From contig NC_039511.1 in NCBI RefSeq assembly GCF_003672135.1, positions 7,280,464 to 7,344,463 on the forward strand: DNA of 64,000 nt, in the 5' to 3' direction. Under the pieces are notes generated by a model. That model searched no databases. It was not told the DNA's origin and saw only the letters and a program-made list of their open reading frames with translations. The translations under genes and the position numbers were made by a program. Positions 55,474-64,000 of the stretch are shown here, piece by piece; the stretch's first letter is position 1; every line of letters starts with the position of its first letter. The DNA is from Ooceraea biroi. Its lineage: Eukaryota; Arthropoda; Insecta; Hymenoptera; Formicidae.

Positions 55474-56758
55474 TTTAGGTTGGTCAAAAAGTCTTTTCGT
55501 ATTTTGAGGCGCTCTACTTTGCGCGCCTGCATTCAAAGCAAACCATGAAAGGAAGGGGAAAGGGTGATTGTTTTAAATTCACCTAACCTCGCTGTACAAA
55601 CTGTTGCAGACGTAGAGCGCCTGTGAGCTATTGTGAGGTTATAAAAAAATCGCAAAATGGAGCTTTCAAAACAGCAAATTAGGCCAATTTTGTTGTATGA
55701 GTTTAAAAGTGGCACGAATGCGTCTCAAACCCATCGAAATTTATGTGAAGTTTTTGGACAAGATGTGATTATCGTTAGGTCATGCCAAGTTTGGTTTGAA
55801 AAATTTCGAAATGCTGATTTTAACCTGGAGGATGAGCCCAGGTCCGGAAGGCCTTCGGTCATCGACAAAGCGCGCTTGCGAAACAGAGTCAAAGAAACCC
55901 TGGATATTACCACTCGCGAGCTCGAGGCAGAATTCGGAGTATCTCACGGAACCATCATCAACAGCCTCCACCAACTTGGCTTTGTGTCAAAATTGAACAA
56001 GTGGGTACCGCATGCATTGAGCGAGAGGAATAAGCTTGATCGCATCTCCAAGTGCGTTACACTACTCAACCGACATCGCAACGAACCTTTTCTTGATCGA
56101 TTAATTACGTGCGACGAAAAATGGATCTTTTATGATAATGTGGTACGAAAACGAAGTTGGTGTGAGTCCGGAAGTTCAGCTCAGAGGACTCCAAAGCGGA
56201 ATATCCACGGGCAGAAGATCATGTTAAGTGTGTGGTGGGATGTGCGCGGAATTGTCTACTATGAGCTCCTACCAAGAAATCAAACTATCAATACGGACCT
56301 CTACTGTCAGCAATTGGAAAGAGTTTAGACAAAACTCAGGGACTCCGACCCCAACTTGTCAATTGTAAAGGTATCCTCTTCCACCAGGACAACGCTCATC
56401 CTCATGTGAGTGCACTCACGTTGAGAAAAATCGGAGAGCTTAATTGGGAACTTCTCGAGCACCCACCATACTCTCCTGACTTCGCGTCATCCGACTATCA
56501 TCTTTTTAGATCCCTGCAAAATTGTCTTAACGGAAAAAATCGCTTCGGCAGACAAAGTCCAAAGAGAGTTGGATCTTTTCTTTAATTCCACGACTAGTGC
56601 CTTTTTCAAGGACGGAATTTTCAAGCTTGTAGATCGATAGGAGGAGGTCATTAGACGAGGCGGAGACTATATTGATGATTAAAATAAAAGTGCGTTTTGT
56701 GAAAAATAAGTGTTTCCTTTTTACATAAAATACGAAAAGACTTTTTGACCAACCTAAA
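55474..56758 (+). mobile_element. mariner element (1285 bp), decayed
   Basis: Terminal inverted repeats TTTAGGTTGGTCAAAAAGTC at both ends, nearly identical for ~30 bp, between TA dinucleotides. Lies inside the short Helitron. Confidence 0.85.
55657..56681 (+). pseudogene. mariner transposase (DD34D), broken
   Basis: MELSKQQIRPILLYEFKSG opens the N-terminal HTH; LEDEPRSGRPS linker; second HTH to VSKLNKWVPHALSE; LITCDEKWIFYDN holds the first Asp; then a stop at 56326 and a frame change; LFHQDNAHPH the second Asp; HPPYSPDFASSDYHLFRSL the third (34 residues later). Later frame breaks in the C-terminal ~60 codons. Standard mariner length (~340 codons). Inactive. Confidence 0.85.
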
Positions 56759-57719
56759 TAAAAACACATTCTACACATAATATCGCGGGCGCAGCCCGCG
56801 TGACGGGGGATGTTAGTCATAAAATATTTGAAACCAATCACAGAGTCGTATTAGCATCTTAAGACATTACTTCAGATCGTCTGGAAATAAGAACAGACTG
56901 TCAATACTGGCCTTTGATATTAAAAAAATAAAGGACATAACAATATTAAGCAGATATTTTTATACGAATAAATATTTTAATACATATAAATATATTTATT
57001 AATACAAATAAGTGTTTTTTCAAAATACTTGGCGCTGCTAAACCGAATCAAAAATTGTCTTAGTATTTAAATAATCTAAAGATTACAATAATTTCCTTAG
57101 ACTATAAATTACATAACAACTCGCTGAAATACATATATGTACAAATGTAGTTAAACTTATTCTATGCTTAATTCTAATGTCACACACACACATACACGCA
57201 CACGCACACGCACGCATTCACAAGAGAGAAAGAAAGAGAATAAGGAAATTAACATAATGATTCGGTTTAACAGCACCAAGTATTTTGAAAAAACACTTAT
57301 TTGTATTAATAAATATATTTATATGTATTAAAATATTTATTCGTATAAAAATATCTGCTTAATATTATTATGTCCTTTATTTTTTAATATCAAAGGCCAG
57401 CTTTCACAGTCCGTTCTTAATTCCATACGATCTGAAGTAATGTCTTAAGATGCTAATACGACTGTGTGATTGGTTTCAAATATCTTATGATTGTACTTAA
57501 GATGGTCTTAAATCAGAATCAACAATGAATATCGGCCAAAGAGTAATAATACAATAATAGATTTTCTGTTTTGCATAAGTACCTATTGTAGTTGGCGCAA
57601 TTTGTTCATATCATTAGTTTTGTAGAGTCCTTTTTTGAAAGAATTTCAGGCGCGTATACTTGGCGCTTTTTTTGTACCTTTTTTTAAAAAGGTAATTTTG
57701 TTGTGATTTCACACATTTT

Positions 57720-58162
57720 GTAGTAACGTTTACTTTATCGTGTCAAATTTTTCTCGAAACAGAGATACAAGTTTTTCGGGTGGGTCACTTCAAATCGGAC
57801 ACCCTATATAATATAGTCAAAAGTCGACACCCTGTATAATATAATAAGGTAGTGTGAGATACCCTATATTTTAAAATGAGACCTGTAAGTTATAATATAA
57901 TTGAGTGATATAGAAATTAAAAGAGGAAAGCGAAGTACTATAGCTTAGCAAATTTCATTTTCACATTTTAATCATCGGAATAAATAACGTTTACTTTATC
58001 GCGTCAAATTTTTGTAGAATCATAACTACAAATTTTTCGGGTTGATCAATTAAAATCGGACACCCTATATATTATAATCAAAAGTCGACACCCTGTATAA
58101 TAAAAATAAGATAGAGCGAGATACCCTATATAGTAAAAATATTAAAATAAGACCTGTATTGT
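57720..58162. repeat. tandem duplication, ~260-bp unit
   Basis: TAACGTTTACTTTATCG begins at ~57724 and ~57985; both units contain ATCGGACACCCTATATA and GTCGACACCCTGTATAAT. The copies have diverged by small indels. Confidence 0.7.
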
Positions 58163-58175
58163 ATAAGGATATACC

Positions 58176-58265
58176 AACAGTATCTCCGCCGGTCGGTATA
58201 AACGGAGCTGCTGCCATCTCGACGAAAAAGAACGGACTGTACAAATGACGATGAAGACGACGACG
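58176..58265 (-). repeat. B-family inner-end fragment
   Basis: Reverse complement of 47440-47555 (GGATATACCAACAGTATCTC, GACGAAAAAGAACGGACTGT). Confidence 0.6.
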
Positions 58266-58266
58266 A

Positions 58267-59952
58267 CGTTTCTGAACAACAAAATTACCTTTTTTTAAAA
58301 AAGGTACAAAAAAGGCGCCAAGTATACGCGCGCGAAGAAAAAAAGAACTCTACAAAAGTAATGATATCAAACTATTGCGCCAACTATAAAAATGGGTATT
58401 TATGCAAATCAGAAAATCTATTATTTTATTATTATGTATACAACATCCTATTCCAATCCAAGCGTTGTTTTAATTCTCTTTAAATATTATTATAGCATTT
58501 TTTTACAAAAATGTATGAAATCTTCAAATTGCGCCAAGTGCAGAGAGAATGTATCGAAAATTAATTATTGTACTATTTAAAAAACTCAAGTGATAGTATT
58601 CTTATCAATTAGAAAGAGAATATGTGTATATATTGTTTTGAAAAATTATTGTTGTACTACTTTTAAAAAATAAAAAGTGATAGATATCTTTTTATTGTCA
58701 CTCTTCCTCTTCCAATCCAAGTGGTAGTAGCTTTCATTCATCACTTCGATTTTAATTTGTTTAAATTCTAATGGAAGGAATAGAAAACGTAATAGAAAAG
58801 AATAAAAGAGGTTACAGTACAAAATGTAAAAAAAATAATATTTAGTTAGTGCAAAAACTTGGCGTTGCTAGACCGAGTAATACGAGAAATGCTTTTCTGT
58901 CTTTCATTCATTTAAGACCAAATTTCTTCACCTCTCGATAACTTTATTCAAAAGATATCTCGTAGAATCAGTTTTCTTCACCTTTGTAACCTGACAGAAT
59001 ATGGTACTTTATAATAACATTCTAGACACTTTGTGTCAAAAGGAAGTAGTATGAAGAATAGCTATCCGTTAAATACGTAATCAGAGGTTTCAATAAAGAA
59101 AACAAATTTTTAGTTATCTGGAAGATAACTATTAAAAGGTATGAAGAAACTGGGCATAATAGTAGGTGTGTATGTTCTCTCTCTCTCTCTCTCTCTCTGT
59201 TTGTCAAATTTAGATTAGATTTAAGTTTTATATATAATAATATAATAAGCGTTTATGCATGCGTAAAATTTCTTGGATTTCATTTTTATATCTGAACGAG
59301 CAGCTTGAGGTTTTATATAAAGTGCATGCGTACGTTAAGGGGCGATAACGAGGTCTAGCAGCGCCAAGTTTTTTGCACTAACTAAATATTATTTTTTTTA
59401 CATTTTGTACTGTAACCTCTTTTATTCTTTTCTATTACGTTTTCTATTCCTTCCATTAGAATTTAAACAAATTAAAATCGAAGTGATGAATGAAAGCTAC
59501 TACCACTTGGATTGGAAGAGGAAGAGTGACAATAAAAAGATATCTATCACTTTTTATTTTTTAAAAGTAGTACAACAATAATTTTTCAAAACAATATATA
59601 CATATATTCTCTTTCTAATTGATAAGAATACTACCACTTGAGTTTTTTAAATAGTACAATAATTAATTTTCGATACATTCTCTCTGCACTTGGCGCAATT
59701 TGAAGATTTCATACATTTTTGTAAAAAAATGCTATAATAATATTTAAAGAGAATTAAAACAACGCTTGGATTGGAATAGGATGTTGTATACATAATAATA
59801 AAATAATAGATTTTCTGATTTGCATAAATACCCATTTTTATAGTTGGCGCAATGGTTTGATATCATTACTTTTGTAGAGTTCTTTTTTTCTTCGCGCGCG
59901 TATACTTGGCGCCTTTTTTGTACCTTTTTTTAAAAAGGTAATTTTGTTGTGA
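58267..59952. mobile_element. A2-family inverted dimer, nearly identical arms
   Basis: Left arm ~58267-58883 (hairpin, GGCGCCAAGTATACGCGCGC ... ACTTGGCGTTGCTAGACC), right arm ~59348-59952 its inverse, ending TTTTGTTGTGA|T. Both arms encode the same 62-codon ORF residue for residue (58392-58580 + and 59647-59835 -). Spacer 58884-59347 is unique apart from a (CT)n run at 59172. Confidence 0.85.
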
Positions 59953-60109
59953 TATCATTACTTTTGTAGAGTTCTTTTTTTCTTCGTTTTATTAACGGCA
60001 TTAATAACATTTATTATCAGCAAAATGATATTTCGCACTAAATTATTAGTTACTTTATTACAGTATAATTCTGCAACTATGCAACACTTCTTTTACTCTC
60101 ACCAACCCT

Positions 60110-60190
60110 GTATGTGCGCAAAGCGACCTTGTATCCTTGTATATATACGGGCGCAAAGCGATCCTTGTATATATACGGGAGCTGATATAT
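60110..60190. repeat. ~27-bp tandem units downstream of Helitron copy 4
   Basis: GCGCAAAGCGATCCTTGTATATATACGG-like units, two to three copies. Their reverse complement resembles units at 1-78 and 7945-8005. Confidence 0.6.
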
Positions 60191-60193
60191 ACT

Positions 60194-60716
60194 TTATGTA
60201 CTATCAAGTTTTTGTAAGAATAATATATAAATATCTTTAGCACCTCTAGGCCATTGTCTTTTTTTAATTTGTGCATCATCAGCTTCAGTCCAATTATTAG
60301 ACATTCCTTCTCTACATATACTCGTGTAATGACCATCCTCAGTACATAAACCACTATGAAATATAGCATTCATAAACTTATACGTTTGTCTAGCTATTAA
60401 AACTTTAGTTGTAGGAATAGTACATATATTAAATTTACGTATTGCTTTCACAATTTTATCATCTTGAGATGAAAATAATACTAAACGAATAATAACTATA
60501 TCTTTCGTTACTGTTAATTCGGTCTTAAACAAAATATCATTTCCTGTACACTGTTCGCATGACCCATCAGATTCACACCAATGTGAAACTGTAACATTTA
60601 ATAAATCATTAAGAGTATAGCTTTTTTCCCAAATTGTTAATAGGTATTGAAATAACTACATCGTTGCAAGTAAATTCCTTTGTATAATCACAAGATTTAC
60701 ATCGACTAGTAGAAGT
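60194..60716 (-). pseudogene. Helitron copy 4: USP zinc finger and His box
   Basis: Minus strand: SRCKSCDYTKEFTCNDVVIS and, after a one-base shift, WCESDGSCEQCTGNDILFK give the zinc ribbon CxxC pairs; IPTTKVLIARQTYKFMNAIF, then HSGLCTEDGHYTSICREG is the His box and WTEADDAQIKK carries the third catalytic position, with AKDIYILFLQK as the closing strand. This is the best-preserved His box of the three copies. Joins to 62006-62335 across the mariner. Confidence 0.8.
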
Positions 60717-60718
60717 TA

Positions 60719-62003
60719 TTGGGTCATTAAGTATGAAACTTTACAAATAGAACATAAACTTTTGCATTTTTTGGCACATGAACACGATTTATTTTCAATC
60801 GAAGTATGCGCCCATGTTATTTACACACTTCTGCCATTTTAGTGGTAGTTGGCCTATGCCTCTACTATATAAGCCAGGAGTACGGGAATCGATGAAGTCG
60901 CGGAAGGCTGTTTCGACTGCCTGTTGAGAATTGAAGAACTTTCCCACCAAGAAGTTGTCCAAATTCCGGAAGAAGTGATAGTCGGTAGGTGATAGATCTG
61001 GTGAATATGGTGGATGACGGAGAGTTTCCAATTCCAACTCCTGTAGCTTTGCCACAGTCAGTCGTGCAGTGTGCGGTCGAGCATTATCATGCAACAGGAT
61101 TGGCATTGACCGATTGACCAATTTCGGTTGTTTAATAGCAAGTTGTTGCATCATTTCGTCCAGTTGCTTGCAATATACTTCACCCGTTATCGATGTGCCA
61201 GGTTTCATAAAGTTGTAGTAGATAACACCTGACCTGGACCACCAAACAGTCACGATAAGCTTCTTCTGTGTAATGTTGGGTTTCGCGTGATGTCTCGGTG
61301 GTTCATCAGCGTTCAACCACTGATGTGAGCGTTTACGATTGTCGTAGAGTATCCACTTTTCATCGCAGGTCACAATTCGATTAAAAAAAGATTCATTTTT
61401 GTGACGGGAAAGCAAAGAAAGGGAAGCCTCTAGACGTTGCGCCTGCTGCGCATCGGTCAATTCGTGCGAGACCCATTTGTCCAACTTCTTTATCTTACCA
61501 ATTGCAGCTAAATGAACCAATATGGTGGGTATGGAAACATTGAATATCGATGCCAATTCACGTGTACTTTGAGATGGATCGGACTCTACTACGGCTCTCA
61601 AGTGATCATTATACACCTTCGTCTTTGGTCTTCCACGTGGCTCATTAGCGAGGCTGAAATCTCCATCTCTGAAGTTTTTGAACCAATTGCCCACCGTTGC
61701 TTTAGTAGTTGAACCTTCACCAAATACAGCGTTGATATTACGAGCTGTCTCCGACACTGTAGTTCCACGGCGGAACTCATATTCATAAATCACACGAATT
61801 TTGGACTTTTCCGTAGTTCTATAAAAAAGAATCCACCAATAAAATGATGAAGATATTTGAACAAACAAATATGACATTTGAAGAGCGAACATACATCTAT
61901 CACACTAACCTAACCTGATACTGACGTCTGGCGCCAAATTTGAGATAACAAATGTTAAAGATGGCGCTTTTACATTTGTAAAGTTTTATACTTAATGACC
62001 CAA
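60719..62003 (-). mobile_element. mariner element (1285 bp), nearly intact
   Basis: Ends TTGGGTCATTAAGTATGAAA and, on the other strand, TTGGGTCATTAAGTATAAAA, between TA at 60717-60718 and 62004-62005. The Helitron sequence rejoins exactly (compare 22205-22230). Confidence 0.9.
60795..61892 (-). CDS. mariner transposase (SETMAR-like, DD34D), open frame
   Basis: 365 codons without a stop. N-terminal HTH (IRVIYEYEFRRGTTVSETAR), WFKNFRDGDFSLANEPRGRP linker, second HTH (STRELASIFNVSIPTILVHL), then TCDEKWILYDN (Asp 1), LLHDNARPHT (Asp 2), HPPYSPDLSPTDYHFFRNL (Asp 3, 34 residues after Asp 2). All catalytic residues are present. The first ~25 codons (MFALQMSYLFVQISS...) do not look like a mariner N-terminus; the real start may be later, or an acceptor-like TTTTTTATAG just before the conserved part may mark a short intron. 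Could be active or only recently dead. Confidence 0.85.
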   Translation of the reverse strand: MFALQMSYLFVQISSSFYWWILFYRTTEKSKIRVIYEYEFRRGTTVSETARNINAVFGEGSTTKATVGNWFKNFRDGDFSLANEPRGRPKTKVYNDHLRAVVESDPSQSTRELASIFNVSIPTILVHLAAIGKIKKLDKWVSHELTDAQQAQRLEASLSLLSRHKNESFFNRIVTCDEKWILYDNRKRSHQWLNADEPPRHHAKPNITQKKLIVTVWWSRSGVIYYNFMKPGTSITGEVYCKQLDEMMQQLAIKQPKLVNRSMPILLHDNARPHTARLTVAKLQELELETLRHPPYSPDLSPTDYHFFRNLDNFLVGKFFNSQQAVETAFRDFIDSRTPGLYSRGIGQLPLKWQKCVNNMGAYFD

Positions 62004-62005
62004 TA

Positions 62006-62335
62006 CTTGATGCTCTACCAGTTGTCTTATACAATCATATTTAGTAAACAGGATTGTAAGAAACTCAAACACATCACGTTTTACATTTATTGAAAACGGT
62101 TCTCCTAAATATTGCCGTACTGCATATGTATTCAAATTGCACATTCCATTTTCATATCGATGCATCAACATTCTTAAAACATCTGATTTATTACACTTCA
62201 CCAATTGTTTTCTAATAGGACCTAAATGCATTAGACATTGTAATACTACATTTGCATAACACGAAACATTGTCTGTATTTTGTAAACCATGTAAAACCCA
62301 AGCAACATTTTGTCGTAAGTTTTGACATATTCTAA
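62006..62335 (-). pseudogene. Helitron copy 4: USP Cys box and QQD-like segment
   Basis: Minus strand: NVAWVLHGLQNTDNVSCYAN (Cys box; the Cys is kept), then QCLMHLGPIRKQLVKCNKSD, MHRYENGMCNLNTYAVRQYL and NVKRDVFEFLTILFTKYDCI. The frame shifts once near 62235. The helicase is missing; the copy ends at ~62335. Confidence 0.75.
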
Positions 62336-62420
62336 ATATATATTTCTAAACATATGTTTATAACATATAAACATATGTTAAGAATAGGGCAATCATGTTA
62401 AATCGTCTTGACTTTACTTC

Positions 62421-62537
62421 TCTCATAGTTTCCGAGATATTCGCAATTATCTTTGAAAAATAGTTTTTTCGCGATATCTCGCGAACGGAGCGTCCTAGAG
62501 GGTTCGTTCAGGGCCCATTCGACGGGGTTTTCGAGCC
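62421..62537. repeat. D repeat at the border of the virus-like element
   Basis: Matches 24061-24178. Contains the inverted words TCGCGATATCTCGCGA. Likely part of a terminal or leader repeat of the element that carries the ORF at 63358. Confidence 0.6.
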
Positions 62538-62639
62538 ACAATGAGTAGATATATAGGGCGGGTTCTGACCCATGTGGCAACGAGGGGGAGGGGGAGGGGG
62601 GCTGAGTCAGCAGGGGTATCATGTTCACATCGGAGGAAT

Positions 62640-63100
62640 GAATCAGCAGGGGGGGGTCGTATATTGTTACATGTGGTACAGCGCTATTGTTACCTATTGC
62701 ATCATCAGCACTACTTTTATATACGCTTGGATCTGCACGAACATGTTCAAGGTCAAGTGATGTGTTATCGTTTTTTCTCGGAACGCGCCCCGAAACTGCG
62801 CAGTAGCGCAAATGGCGGCTGCGCTATTGTGTTACATAGTGCAACATCAGCACATTACATAGTGTAATATCAGTACTACTTTTATATACGCTTGGACCTG
62901 CGCGAACATGTTCAAGGTCGGGTGACGTCATCGTTTTGTCTCGGAACGTGCCCCGAAACTGCGCAGTAGCGCAAAAGGCGGCAGCGCTATTGTTACACAG
63001 TGCAACATCAGCACTACTTTTAAATACGCTTGAACTTGCACGAACACGTTCAAGGTCAGGTGATACCATCGATAATTTTGCTGACGTGTGCGAAATTGCA
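62640..63100. repeat. three tandem ~140-175-bp upstream repeats
   Basis: Each unit contains CAGCGCTATTGTTAC, TATATACGCTTGGACCTGC-like and CGAACATGTTCAAGGTC, and two contain CCCCGAAACTGCGCAGTAGC. Each has its own TTTTATATACG or TTTTAAATACG box. They lead into a TATA box and the 63358 ORF, so they look like a repeated promoter or enhancer block. Confidence 0.7.
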
Positions 63101-63114
63101 CAGTAAGTGATGCA

Positions 63115-63123
63115 TATATAAAA
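63115..63123 (+). promoter_or_regulatory. TATA box upstream of the terminal ORF
   Basis: TATATAAAA at ~240 bases before the ATG at 63358; a 16-codon upstream ORF starts at 63159. Confidence 0.5.
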
Positions 63124-63357
63124 CGGACAGTGTGTCCGATCGAGCAAACGCCCAGGATGTTCATGGTGCTGCCGGACGATGAAGGCTACGCGGACCTAGG
63201 AGCATGAACGCGGGCAATGGAAGAGCAGGATTCCTATTGGTATTATGATTTCCACGTTAAGGACAGCTTAATATAGTAGGACATTGCACACTGTGTTATC
63301 GGGTTACATGAAAGTGCAGCGAATTGTAAGACAAAGTCTACTTGGAGCGTGAGTACG

Positions 63358-64000
63358 ATGGACGAGCGCGAGCTCACCGAGCTCGTCGGGAGCGTCGAGA
63401 CGCTATGCGCATACTTCGAGTGGGAACTTAAGTGCGACGAGTACCTGCGAACATTGCGGGAAAAGTGTCATCGGGTAGGAAGCGCGCGGTCGGTAACCGG
63501 GCGGAGGTTCGCCGCGATCGCGAGGGTCGCGCGCCTGGAGGGTGTGAGGAACCGTCTGAGACGGCGATTCGAGTACGTGGGTGCGGGACTCGGCGAGCAG
63601 ACCGGACTCTCCTGGACGGAGATGGAGACGGCATTCAGGAACCGCATGCTTACCGGTGCGGTGATCAACGACAGCCACATCGAGCTGCGCAGATTTCTCG
63701 AGGATGCCAGAGACGTGGTGATCGAGCGCGTACGTGATAGCCTCGCTGCGCTTAACGGTGTGAAGGTGAACACCGCGTTCAACGCCGAGTTTGTAGCGGA
63801 CGAGAAGACGGCGGTAAAGACGATCACCACGCGACACCACGGACTGTTACTCACCTCCGACCTTCGCGAGTGGTACGACAAGCGCGTGATGGAGATCACT
63901 ATGGCGTCTCTCGACGAATTCCAAGAGTGGGACAGTGGGTGGGCGTTGTCCAGGATACTGAACTTAACGGTCAACGTGAACAGGTACAACCCCATGCGTG
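63358..64000 (+). CDS. N-terminal part of a large protein of a virus-like DNA element (runs off the window)
   Basis: Open for 214 codons to the last base, with GC-rich codon use unlike its surroundings. It begins MDERELTELVGSVETLCAYF, is rich in Arg/Glu with Arg-Leu helices, and ends with LSRILNLTVNVNRYNP at the window edge. I recognise this type of N-terminus from uncharacterised insect (mostly ant) proteins that continue into a family B DNA polymerase of virus-like or Maverick-like elements. That assignment is from memory and cannot be tested here because the polymerase would lie beyond 64000. The frame looks intact, so the insertion may be young. Confidence 0.55.
   Translation, partial: MDERELTELVGSVETLCAYFEWELKCDEYLRTLREKCHRVGSARSVTGRRFAAIARVARLEGVRNRLRRRFEYVGAGLGEQTGLSWTEMETAFRNRMLTGAVINDSHIELRRFLEDARDVVIERVRDSLAALNGVKVNTAFNAEFVADEKTAVKTITTRHHGLLLTSDLREWYDKRVMEITMASLDEFQEWDSGWALSRILNLTVNVNRYNPMR

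Larger units (their letters stand above)
55282..56816 (+). mobile_element. non-autonomous Helitron (~250 bp) with a mariner inside
   Basis: Starts TCTATATAGTATATATAAGC and ends GCGGGCGCAGCCCGC (hairpin), then GTGACGGGGGATGTTAG. The flanks A...T rejoin to the intact A body (GTACAA|TCATAAGATA as at 49905-49915). TC...TTAG between A and T is a canonical Helitron insertion. Confidence 0.85.
55088..57706. mobile_element. A-family inverted dimer hosting a Helitron and a mariner
   Basis: Left arm from the hairpin (AAAAAAGGTAC, outer bases lost) and GCGCCAAGTATACGCGC at ~55100; split at 55281/56817; arm resumes and ends CTTGGCGCTGCTAAACCGAATC at ~57045. Spacer 57046-57264 with (CA)n. Right arm ~57265-57706 ends with the hairpin and TTTTGTTGTGA|T. 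Confidence 0.8.

Noticed and set aside
63403..63995. Minus-strand and alternative-frame ORFs
   Set aside because: Shadows of the GC-rich plus-strand ORF starting at 63358, which stays open to the window end.

Overview
The window looks like a repeat-dense stretch of an insect nuclear genome, most likely an ant or other hymenopteran (inference). The grounds are a multi-exon insect odorant receptor gene with GT-AG introns, short TTAGG/CCTAA arrays of the insect telomere type, a TRAS/R1-type retrotransposon inserted in such an array, mariner elements of the SETMAR-like type seen in ants, and AT-rich DNA broken by GC-rich retroelement islands. There is no bacterial gene organisation, no rRNA and no CRISPR array. 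Only one host gene looks plausibly functional, the odorant receptor at 32364-35844. Other host-type coding pieces are relics: a MADF-domain gene (14059-15999), a Gart fragment (25753-26258) and an ionotropic-receptor tail (26312-26600).

The dominant occupants are Helitron-type rolling-circle elements in several broken copies. Copy 1 (1-3240, +) reads Ulp1/C48 protease, basic repeat linker, DUF6570-like region, start of the Rep domain. Copy 2 (45537-54325, +) reads HUH/Y2 Rep, PIF1-type helicase, USP-type (C19) protease, and is split by several insertions. Copy 3 (22037-24026, -) and copy 4 (60194-62335, -) carry the helicase/USP end or the USP module only. Together they suggest a Helitron lineage armed with two ubiquitin-family proteases, though no single copy in the window shows both.

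Around and inside these are short non-autonomous families, here called A, A2, B and C. They share one end design although their bodies differ: an A|TC border, a perfect hairpin, then a CGCCAAGTA core. A, A2 and C occur as inverted dimers of 0.5-1.7 kb.

Region by region: 1-4010 Helitron copy 1 with an A element; 4061-7325 a foldback (H) holding a 1.26-kb solo LTR; 7324-13520 fragments of B, A2 and C, palindromes, minisatellites and a 125-bp satellite; 13735-16000 MADF relic; 16266-18660 B, a ~290-bp tandem family and an A arm; 19158-20740 a possible LTR element with two unassigned ORFs; 22037-24531 Helitron copy 3 and a B element; 24545-26660 host-like DNA with the gene fragments; 27361-31202 C dimer, a possible LTR/PBS, a Tc1-like foldback and a short Helitron; 31477-36985 tRNA-like relic and the odorant receptor; 36990-42520 gypsy integrase relic and a foldback (I) hosting the TRAS/R1 element; 42516-45400 pogo relic, minisatellite and foldback J; 45537-54325 Helitron copy 2; 54350-59952 C, A and A2 dimers with a mariner-in-Helitron-in-A nest; 60110-62335 Helitron copy 4 with a nearly intact mariner; 62421-64000 the left part of a virus-like DNA element with an open reading frame running off the window.

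Several insertions can be dated relative to each other, because the empty site or target duplication is visible inside the window.
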